From positions 4,782,001 to 4,846,000 of the forward strand of contig NZ_CP098755.1 of assembly GCF_023746555.1 (NCBI RefSeq): a stretch of DNA of 64,000 nt. Reading direction: 5' to 3'. Below the pieces are notes generated by a model. It worked only from the letters and a program-made list of their open reading frames with translations, searched no databases and was not told the origin of the DNA. Below, piece by piece: positions 34,656 to 41,315 of the stretch. How positions within the stretch are numbered: the first letter of the stretch is position 1; each line of letters starts with the position of its first letter. Both the position numbers and the translations under genes were made by a program. The stretch comes from Brevibacillus ruminantium. Lineage in GTDB: Bacteria; Bacillota; Bacilli; Brevibacillales; Brevibacillaceae.

Positions 34656-35570
34656 CTACCTCAACTGGTTGGCAATGTCCATCAGCTCGCTTTTTGAAAA
34701 GGTGTCGCTGGTTCTAACGGAAATTCGGATTTTTTGTCCATTCACCCACGTGATCGACTGATATTCCTTGCCCGACTCATCTCGTTCTGTATGAAACAGT
34801 GCTTCGCTGCCGTTCAGGTCGAGTTTTTCGACTCCTATACCCGGATCGCTGGAATACACCGTCTTGTCGACGGAATCGCCCAGATTTTCGAACTGAATCA
34901 TCACGCTTTTTCCGCTGTCGGCCCTGTATGTTGTCAAAACGCCTGTAATTGCCGAATCGAGAGACACCTCCCTGACGATCATCTGCTGATCAGTCTTCAT
35001 TGCTTCCATGTACATCTCCTTGGAAATTTGTGCTTCCTCCTTCAGTTTGTAGTCAATCGTTCCGCTGACAAAACGGAAATGGCCTTCCAAGGCTGAAGGA
35101 ATTACCGCGAACGCACCGATTGTCTTTTGTAGCTTGCTCATGTCGTCATAGCTAACCGGGTTTTGCACTCCAATAATTCGTTTGTCCGGATTCTCCTCGC
35201 CATTGACGAGGAACAGAGCGGCTGTGCCCGGTTTCAGGGTTTTGCGCAGGTTTTCGCCGTATTTTTCATACAGATCGGAACCTGTCTGGATCGATTCCTC
35301 GCCAAACTGGTAGGAAACACTCACTTGACCGTCTTGGTCAAACAACTGATAAACCTTGGTGGCCGCATATCCGGTCGTGCCCAACAACAAAATGCCGCAA
35401 GCCAACGAGGCGATGCTGTACTTCTTCATGTTCAAATAGATCCCTTTCATGAACCCAACTCCTCCTTCTGTTTCGATCCGTTTCAAAACGCTGTCTTTCA
35501 ACCCCTGAGATTCCCGTACCCATTTCGCTTCTTCCTTTAATACTTCACCGATACGACGTTCAATGTCCAT
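34656..35570 (-). CDS. Anti-sigma factor with extracellular sensor domain (pair 1)
   Basis: The 304-residue protein starts DIERRIGEVLKEEAKWV, followed by a membrane segment (SIASLACGILLLGTTGYAA, about residues 52-70) and an extracellular part ending in a DUF4367-like region (GKEYQSITWVNGQKIRISV and SKSELMDIANQLR). ATG 35570 overlaps the sigma stop by 11 bases with AAAGGAG upstream, so coupling is likely. Loss of binding to sigma on envelope stress would release it. Confidence 0.7.
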   Translation of the reverse strand: MDIERRIGEVLKEEAKWVRESQGLKDSVLKRIETEGGVGFMKGIYLNMKKYSIASLACGILLLGTTGYAATKVYQLFDQDGQVSVSYQFGEESIQTGSDLYEKYGENLRKTLKPGTAALFLVNGEENPDKRIIGVQNPVSYDDMSKLQKTIGAFAVIPSALEGHFRFVSGTIDYKLKEEAQISKEMYMEAMKTDQQMIVREVSLDSAITGVLTTYRADSGKSVMIQFENLGDSVDKTVYSSDPGIGVEKLDLNGSEALFHTERDESGKEYQSITWVNGQKIRISVRTSDTFSKSELMDIANQLR

Positions 35571-36144
35571 GTTGGCTATTCTCCTTTCCCCAAGCGTAAG
35601 TGGAAGTCTGTTGATTGCGGCGCAATCGTTTTAAGGCAGAATGAAGCCTGGATTTAACCGTCCCTAGCGGAACCCCCAGAATGCTGGCCACCTCATCTTG
35701 GGAATAGTCGTGAAGGTAGCGCAGAACAATGATCTGCTTCAATCTGAACGGGAGACCGTCAATCTTCTGCAGCAGATGCCGGTTATCCAGTTTGTCGACA
35801 AGATCGGGAGCAAAATCATGCTGAACCTCCGAAGCGTGTTTCCGTTCGCGGGCGAGCAGTTGAAAGGACATCCATCGCTTGGTGCGATAGGCGCTTACTT
35901 GCCGCATCACCAGTCCGATAAGCCAGGGACGAAAAGGTCGGTTTGGATCAAAGCGGGAAAGGGACTTATACAGTTGGATATAAATCTCTTGTACTACATC
36001 GTCCCTGTCTGCCATGTCATTCACGAGAAAATGGACAGTTTGGCAAACATCGCGATAGGTTAAGTCGTACACGTCTGCAAATGCTTTGCGGCTGCCCGCT
36101 GCCGCTCTGCTGATCAGTTCCAGCAATTCTGGGTTGTTTTCCAT
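35560..36144 (-). CDS. ECF-type RNA polymerase sigma factor (pair 1)
   Basis: This 194-residue ECF factor has sigma2 VYDLTYRDVCQTVHFLVND and DRDDVVQEIYIQLYKSL and sigma4 LPFRLKQIIVLRYLHDYS with ASILGVPLGTVKSRLHSAL. GAGGAGGGAA precedes ATG 36144. The protein is a close relative of the second sigma, with the same spacing and the same partner type. The target promoters are unknown. Confidence 0.88.
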   Translation of the reverse strand: MENNPELLELISRAAAGSRKAFADVYDLTYRDVCQTVHFLVNDMADRDDVVQEIYIQLYKSLSRFDPNRPFRPWLIGLVMRQVSAYRTKRWMSFQLLARERKHASEVQHDFAPDLVDKLDNRHLLQKIDGLPFRLKQIIVLRYLHDYSQDEVASILGVPLGTVKSRLHSALKRLRRNQQTSTYAWGKENSQHGH

Positions 36145-36316
36145 CCGCTTATTCCCTCCTCAGCCTTTTCACTGTATATTGCAGACTTTGCCGGTTTTCG
36201 TTCGCTATTTTTACGATAAATGAATAGAAGCAAAACAAAAAGCGCCCACCTTCTCTTTTGATGAGGGATAGCCCCGGCAATCCCTACGAATCTATTTCAG
36301 AAATAGGACTTTAAGG

Positions 36317-36360
36317 AAAAAATGCAGCCGGTTCTCCCTAGGAGACTGGCTGCATTTTTT
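36317..36360. terminator. Strong bidirectional terminator
   Basis: AAAAAATGCAGCC and GGCTGCATTTTTT flank a loop with GTTCTCC/GGAGAC pairing. The A and T runs allow termination on both strands. It ends the leftward ABC exporter operon. Confidence 0.8.
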
Positions 36361-36490
36361 CGATTAACGTAACCATTCGCTTCGCAGCATCCCGCAGCAC
36401 TTCAAGTGGCTTTTGTTTTTGCGAAGCAGCCACCGTATGTGTAGAGTCCATAATAATCGTCTTTGATATCACAAGTCCTTTTTCGGTAAC
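36329..36490 (-). pseudogene. Fragment of an IS1182/IS5-type transposase
   Basis: Directly after the stop of the permease gene the minus strand reads EKGLVISKTIIMDSTHTVAA, then PLEVLRDAAKRMVTL. The phrase around DSTHT matches the conserved second block of DUF772-type transposases. It has no start and stops inside the terminator. It is a short insertion remnant unrelated to the copy at 44.4 kb. Confidence 0.55.
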
Positions 36491-36493
36491 TAG

Positions 36494-37225
36494 TCAACTT
36501 ACCACATCGGTTGTTCGCATTCGATGAATCACTCCTGCACTAATCACCACGACGTAAAGCAGATTCATTGCATAAAATGTAAAGCTAGAACCCAGCCCAA
36601 GCCCCTCTTGACTCAACACTCCCATTCCGGCGGTTAGCAGCGAATGTGGAAAAAACAGGCCTATATTCATCACATACATTCCCAGACCCAAAAACGTCAT
36701 ACATAAACCAATGCCAACGGGAGCCGCAAAACTACGGATGCGAACGGACAAAGCCAGTTGCAAAACGCCAATGGCAACAGCTGCGATCCAGCCTCGAAAC
36801 AACCACCCGGGCAATTCTGGAGGAAGTGTAGCCTGTAACCCGATCAGCTTTCCCCCGCCAACATACAAAATGAAGAAAAAACCTTGTACCAAAAACAGAA
36901 GCACACTGATAACAACCACTTTCGCAATAAACAGACTGCCTATGGACACCGGAGCGGTCATGATCATATTCCAGTTCCTATTCGCATGTTCCAGCCTGCA
37001 CAAATAAGCACAGCAAATGGCGATCAGAATCGGAAAGAAAAACTCTCCATAGAACAAACTCACTTGCGACCATAAGCTATACCACTCGTTTTTCAGTACA
37101 CCCTGATTCATGGCAAAGTTCGCACACCCAATGCAAACACTCACGAGCGGCAAGCTCATCATCATGATCCATAGATACGAACGTCGCAGTTTTATCCATT
37201 CCGCAGAAATACATTGTTGCAGCAT
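36494..37225 (-). CDS. ABC-2 permease, lantibiotic-immunity MutG/LanG type
   Basis: The 243-residue protein has six predicted membrane segments and starts LQQCISAEWIKLRRSYLWIM, as LanE/LanG permeases do. Together with the next gene it forms the channel of an exporter that removes antimicrobial peptides from the membrane. AGGAGG precedes ATG 37225, 11 bases after the other permease gene. No lantibiotic structural gene is visible. Confidence 0.75.
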   Translation of the reverse strand: MLQQCISAEWIKLRRSYLWIMMMSLPLVSVCIGCANFAMNQGVLKNEWYSLWSQVSLFYGEFFFPILIAICCAYLCRLEHANRNWNMIMTAPVSIGSLFIAKVVVISVLLFLVQGFFFILYVGGGKLIGLQATLPPELPGWLFRGWIAAVAIGVLQLALSVRIRSFAAPVGIGLCMTFLGLGMYVMNIGLFFPHSLLTAGMGVLSQEGLGLGSSFTFYAMNLLYVVVISAGVIHRMRTTDVVS

Positions 37226-37236
37226 GACAGATCCTC

Positions 37237-37995
37237 CTATACTTCCTGTCTGGATATTGAAAATCTTCCAGCCAAATAGATCACAATGGCAACGACCATT
37301 AATCCCCCGACCTCAGGCAGTGAATCGCTCAGATTTCGTACATAGAACTGCAATTCATTCCCTGTATAATTTTGCGCAATCGGACTTAAACCCGAATAGT
37401 AGGACCATATGAGAAGTTTCCTGACTGTGGCTGGAAATAAATCACCCACCAAACCGGCAAAACCGCCAAGCATGCCAAGACAGAGCGCAAAGGCCTGATT
37501 TTTCATGACCATGGACAGCCATTGCTGCAAAGCAAGGATAACCATACTGGTGACGATGGTACCCAGCATAAATCTGACAAGCAGAAAGCAAGGAACAGAT
37601 TGTGCAATCCCCTGAACGGTTCCAAACGCAGCAATGGCCAGCCCTTGCATGGCACAAACGCATAGCACGATGGCACATGCACAGATATATTTCGCAGCAT
37701 ACAGTACTTCTCTTTTCATCGAACAGGTCAGCAGCAGTTTCCACGTATTCCCTTTGTGCTCCATATCACAAATGCGGGACACCACTATCGCGGAAAGAAT
37801 CGGCAAAAACAGCCCGTTCAGCGAAGTGAACATCGCGATGACAGGTTCCCATCCGACTCGATCGGGATTGCGGGCAAACGACATGCTCGCCGCCATAAAC
37901 GCCCAAATGAGCTCCACACTTAAAAACAAGACTGTCATCCCATACAGGAATCTTCGACGCAACTTATAAAATTCAAGCCGGATTGCGTATATCAC
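37237..37995 (-). CDS. ABC-2 permease, lantibiotic-immunity MutE/LanE type
   Basis: The 252-residue protein begins YAIRLEFYKLRRRFLYGMTV and has six hydrophobic segments, with the family phrase HKGNTWKLLLTCSMKREVLY between TM2 and TM3. It overlaps the end of the ATPase gene by four bases. It is the other half of the channel. Confidence 0.75.
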   Translation of the reverse strand: MIYAIRLEFYKLRRRFLYGMTVLFLSVELIWAFMAASMSFARNPDRVGWEPVIAMFTSLNGLFLPILSAIVVSRICDMEHKGNTWKLLLTCSMKREVLYAAKYICACAIVLCVCAMQGLAIAAFGTVQGIAQSVPCFLLVRFMLGTIVTSMVILALQQWLSMVMKNQAFALCLGMLGGFAGLVGDLFPATVRKLLIWSYYSGLSPIAQNYTGNELQFYVRNLSDSLPEVGGLMVVAIVIYLAGRFSISRQEV

Positions 37996-38903
37996 AAGCT
38001 GCTCCCCTTTCCGGTAAGGTCCAGGAAGATGCTCTCCAAATTTCTCGTTTGCTCTTCGATGCGAAGCACACCAATATCGGCAGCAACCAAGTCTCTATTC
38101 ACCTGTGCAACTTGTGAGTCCGTGATATTTTCCAGTAATAGAGAATCCTCTCGTACCTTCGGAAAAAATCCTCTGCTCGCGAGCAGTTCCCGCGCCCCCA
38201 GATTATCTTGTGACTTTATGCGGATGGTTGGTCTGCTTCGGGCTTGCAGCTTCTCCATGCTTCCTTGAAACAGCATGGTTCCACCGTGGATAATCCCCAC
38301 TGAAGTAGCCATCTGCTCGATTTCCGAAAGAAGATGACTGGAAAGAAGGATCGTCATGCCGTAACGCTGCGGCAGCGATTTGATCAGTTCCCGCATCTCT
38401 CCGATCCCCGCTGGGTCCAGGCCATTTGTCGGTTCGTCCAGAATCAGCAGCTTCGGAAAAGAGAGCATCGCCATCGCAATTCCCAACCGCTGCTTCATAC
38501 CCAGAGAATACTGAGCTACCTTTTTATCCTTTTGCTTTTCCAATCGAACCATCTTCAGCGCTTCTGTTACGTTTTTATCCGGTACACCCCGCAGCCTCTG
38601 TACAACACGCATGTTCTCAAGTCCGGTAAGATGCTCATAATTTGACGGGGATTCAATCAGTGAACCGATGTTTTGTAAAATGTAGCGGCGGTTTCCCTCC
38701 AATTCCTTTCCGAATATATTCACCGTTCCATCCGTGGGCCGGACCAGTCCCAAGATCATTTTCAAGGTAGTCGTTTTCCCTGCACCGTTTGGCCCCAAAA
38801 AGCCATAAATATCCCCTTCGCAAACGGACAGGTTTACCTCTTTAACAGAGAAGACATTCCCGTAACGTTTGGAAAGGTTGTGGGTAGTTACGATTTGATT
38901 CAT
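37992..38903 (-). CDS. ABC transporter ATPase, BcrA/LanF type
   Basis: The 303-residue ATPase has Walker A LGPNGAGKTTTLK, the signature YSLGMKQRLGIAMAML, Walker B KLLILDEPTNGLDPAG and a C-terminal extension of about 80 residues as in BcrA and LanF. It powers the two permeases. The gene is divergent from a response regulator gene, with direct repeats in between, as in the Cpr and Lan self-protection modules. Its substrate is probably a cationic peptide or bacitracin-like drug. Confidence 0.85.
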   Translation of the reverse strand: MNQIVTTHNLSKRYGNVFSVKEVNLSVCEGDIYGFLGPNGAGKTTTLKMILGLVRPTDGTVNIFGKELEGNRRYILQNIGSLIESPSNYEHLTGLENMRVVQRLRGVPDKNVTEALKMVRLEKQKDKKVAQYSLGMKQRLGIAMAMLSFPKLLILDEPTNGLDPAGIGEMRELIKSLPQRYGMTILLSSHLLSEIEQMATSVGIIHGGTMLFQGSMEKLQARSRPTIRIKSQDNLGARELLASRGFFPKVREDSLLLENITDSQVAQVNRDLVAADIGVLRIEEQTRNLESIFLDLTGKGSSL

Positions 38904-38967
38904 GTTTCATGGCTCCCATCCATCGACGTTGTGTTTCTTGTGTCAAGTATGGCAGCCCTATCTTGCT

Positions 38968-38996
38968 TCAACCTGAAAATGACCTTACGTCAACCT
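38968..38996. promoter_or_regulatory. Direct repeats between exporter and two-component genes
   Basis: TCAACCT occurs at 38968-38974 and 38990-38996, 22 bases apart, two helical turns. On the minus strand these read AGGTTGA, and the one nearer the exporter overlaps a TTGAAG with TACTTG 16 bases further on. An OmpR-type regulator would bind such a repeat to switch on the exporter. Confidence 0.45.
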
Positions 38997-39057
38997 TAAA
39001 TAGTGGAAATGAGCGAGTATATAGCCGAAAAATTGTTATAGTGGTAATGGGTGATGG

Positions 39058-39771
39058 ATGATGGAAGAGCTGCAATATAAAAAACTGCTCATAGTCGAGG
39101 ATGAGCGGGAGATTCGAGATATGGTGGACAGATTTCTTCGTAAAGAAGGATTTACCCGCATCTATCAAGCCTCAAACTGTGCGGAAGCCATAGAGCTGTG
39201 CCGTTCCGTGAATCCTGACATCTCCATCCTGGATGTAATGCTCCCGGATGGAGATGGCTTTTCCCTGCTGACTTCTTTGCGTCAAATTTCCAATATGCCT
39301 GTCCTCTTTTTAACTGCACGGGGAGAGGATGAAGACCGATTGCTCGGATTGGGACTCGGTGCAGATGATTACATTGTAAAACCATTCTTGCCGCGAGAAC
39401 TGGTTCTGCGACTGAAGGCAATCCTGCGCAGGGTCTATTCTCCCTATGTTCAGGAAAAGCGGCCAGTCTTTCAATTAGGTTCACGCTTCATTGATTTGGA
39501 AAGCGGCACTGTGAAAAATCAAGATGGCGAGTTCCCTCTGACAGCCAAGGAGCTTATCCTGCTTTCCAAGTTATATGAAAATCAAAATCGAATCGTTACC
39601 AGCGACGCTCTTTGTCAGGCAGCATGGGGCGATGACTATGAAGGATATGAAAATACACTCATGGTACACATCCGCCGCATCCGCGAAAAGATAGAACCCG
39701 CCCCCTCCGATCCTCATTATCTGGTCACCGTACGTGGCCTGGGCTATAAGCTTGTCGTGAAGGGGGAGTAA
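39058..39771 (+). CDS. OmpR-family response regulator
   Basis: The 237-residue protein has the receiver residues in LLIVEDEREI, SILDVMLPDGDG (phosphoacceptor Asp), FLTARG and DDYIVKPF (Lys), and a winged helix at the C-terminus (YENTLMVHIRRIREKIEP, VRGLGYKLV). It overlaps closely with the kinase gene and is divergent from the LanFEG-like exporter, which it probably induces. The start at 39058 or 39061 cannot be decided. Confidence 0.88.
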   Translation: MMEELQYKKLLIVEDEREIRDMVDRFLRKEGFTRIYQASNCAEAIELCRSVNPDISILDVMLPDGDGFSLLTSLRQISNMPVLFLTARGEDEDRLLGLGLGADDYIVKPFLPRELVLRLKAILRRVYSPYVQEKRPVFQLGSRFIDLESGTVKNQDGEFPLTAKELILLSKLYENQNRIVTSDALCQAAWGDDYEGYENTLMVHIRRIREKIEPAPSDPHYLVTVRGLGYKLVVKGE

Positions 39772-39773
39772 AG

Positions 39774-41165
39774 ATGGAAAGCACTGTCCGCATCTTAAAG
39801 CGCTTCATCAATGCTACTGCCCTTATCTCCCTGTTCCTCTTGCTCCTCAATTTCATTGTACTGCTGCTCTGGATTGGGAACGGAATTAACGCGGATGAGT
39901 CCCCTTCCATTGTTGTACAGAAGGTCGCAGAGAAATTGGATGGCGGCCCCAATCACTATTCCCTGGACACTCTCTTGCAAAAATTGCTGGAAGAGCAGCA
40001 AATATGGGCCATGCTCATTGACAATACGGGGAAAGTTGCCTGGGAATTCAAGCTGCCAGACGAGATCGAACGAACGTATTCCCTGACAGATGTAGCCAAG
40101 TTCTCCCGCAGTTACTTGATGGATTATCCGGTCTTTGTCTATGAGCATCAGGAAGGATTGGTAGTGGTGGGCTATCCAAAAGGCAGCCTCGCCAAATACC
40201 AGCATATTCTTCCGGTCGGATGGGTGGAAAGCTTGCCGCTGAAAGCTGTCCTTCTGTTGATCGGCAATATCATACTTGCTTTGCTGTTATCACTCTTGAT
40301 CGGATCCAAGCTGATTCACTCAATCCGTCCGCTTACGCATGGCATACACGCACTCGCTGAAGACAGAGAGGTAAAGATTGAGCCGAAAGGAATATTGGCT
40401 GACTTGGCGACGAGCATCAATCATGTCTCCTCGCTGTTGCAAAAGAAAACCCAGTCCTTAAACAGCAGAGATGAGGCTCGCTCCAATTGGATTGCAGGGA
40501 TTTCACACGACATTCGCACCCCGCTTTCCATGGTGCTAGGCTACGCAAGCGAAATTGCAGAAAGCGACGATGTTCCTTCCGAGCACAAGCGGCTGGCAGA
40601 GATTATTCGAAAGCAAGCAGAGCATCTGCGATCACTGGTTCATGATTTGAATCTTGTCTCCATGCTGGAATATGAGATGCAGCCCTTAGGGATGAAACCG
40701 CTTCGGTTATCAGCATTGGCAAGACAAGTTGCTTCTGAATTCCTGAATAACGGTGTAGATGAAGGTTTTACACTTGAAGTAGATATTGCGGATGAAGGCT
40801 CTAAGATCAACGGGGATGAACGACTGCTGCTGCGGGCAATTACCAACCTGCTGCAGAACTGTATCCGTCACAACCCGGATGGCTGCCAGATACGTTTGCA
40901 TACCTCTTATGATCCGGATAAACAGATCTGCCGGATTGTTGTCTCGGATAATGGGAAGGGAACAGCCCAAGAGGAACTGACTGATTTGCTAGAGTTGCCC
41001 TATTCGGCCAAGAGGAATCGTCCTCGCCAGAACGGGCATGGGTTGGGGTTGCCGATGGCGGCACGGATTGCGAAAGCGCATGGTGGACGGTTGAGTTTGT
41101 TTAGTGGTGTTGGGGAAGGGTTTTGTGCAACGATAGAACTGCCTCCGGTAAAATCGAATGGATAA
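39774..41165 (+). CDS. Membrane sensor histidine kinase
   Basis: The 463-residue kinase has two membrane segments (about residues 17-40 and 155-180) with an extracellular sensor loop of about 115 residues. A HAMP-like linker, the H-box GISHDIRTPLSMVLGYASEI, the N-box LLQNCIRHN and the G-boxes GHGLGLPMAARIAKAHGG follow. GGGGGAG precedes ATG 39774. The large loop may sense the peptide directly. Confidence 0.85.
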   Translation: MESTVRILKRFINATALISLFLLLLNFIVLLLWIGNGINADESPSIVVQKVAEKLDGGPNHYSLDTLLQKLLEEQQIWAMLIDNTGKVAWEFKLPDEIERTYSLTDVAKFSRSYLMDYPVFVYEHQEGLVVVGYPKGSLAKYQHILPVGWVESLPLKAVLLLIGNIILALLLSLLIGSKLIHSIRPLTHGIHALAEDREVKIEPKGILADLATSINHVSSLLQKKTQSLNSRDEARSNWIAGISHDIRTPLSMVLGYASEIAESDDVPSEHKRLAEIIRKQAEHLRSLVHDLNLVSMLEYEMQPLGMKPLRLSALARQVASEFLNNGVDEGFTLEVDIADEGSKINGDERLLLRAITNLLQNCIRHNPDGCQIRLHTSYDPDKQICRIVVSDNGKGTAQEELTDLLELPYSAKRNRPRQNGHGLGLPMAARIAKAHGGRLSLFSGVGEGFCATIELPPVKSNG

Positions 41166-41168
41166 ACC

Positions 41169-41192
41169 AAAAAACCACCCTCGCTAGGTGGT
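41169..41192 (-). terminator. Minus-strand terminator
   Basis: ACCACC and GGTGGT form a 6-bp stem around CTCGCTA, followed on the minus strand by six T. It lies right after the histidine kinase stop but points leftward, so it serves the gene ending at 41316 or a small RNA on that strand. Confidence 0.6.
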
Positions 41193-41207
41193 ATACATGC
41201 ATATGTG

Positions 41208-41240
41208 TGGTGGAGACGGGGGTTCGCCCCCCCGTCCGGC
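41208..41240 (-). other. tRNA/tmRNA 3'-end-like palindrome
   Basis: On the minus strand the sequence is GACGGGGG, a six-base loop, CCCCCGTC, and then TCCACCA. This closely resembles the T-arm, acceptor and CCA end of tmRNA, and a terminator follows 16 bases later. No matching 5' acceptor or tmRNA body is visible upstream. It could be an attachment-site copy left by an island that integrated into ssrA, or chance. Confidence 0.35.
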
Positions 41241-41315
41241 GCCAGTACCCACAGGGTGAAAAAGCGAGAATACCCCATGTTCCCACATCCTCGGTAATAC
41301 CAGATTGTTTACCCC

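Noticed and set aside
41208..41240. A complete tRNA or tmRNA gene
   Set aside because: Only the T-arm and CCA-like end are visible, with no 5' acceptor strand or tag reading frame upstream.
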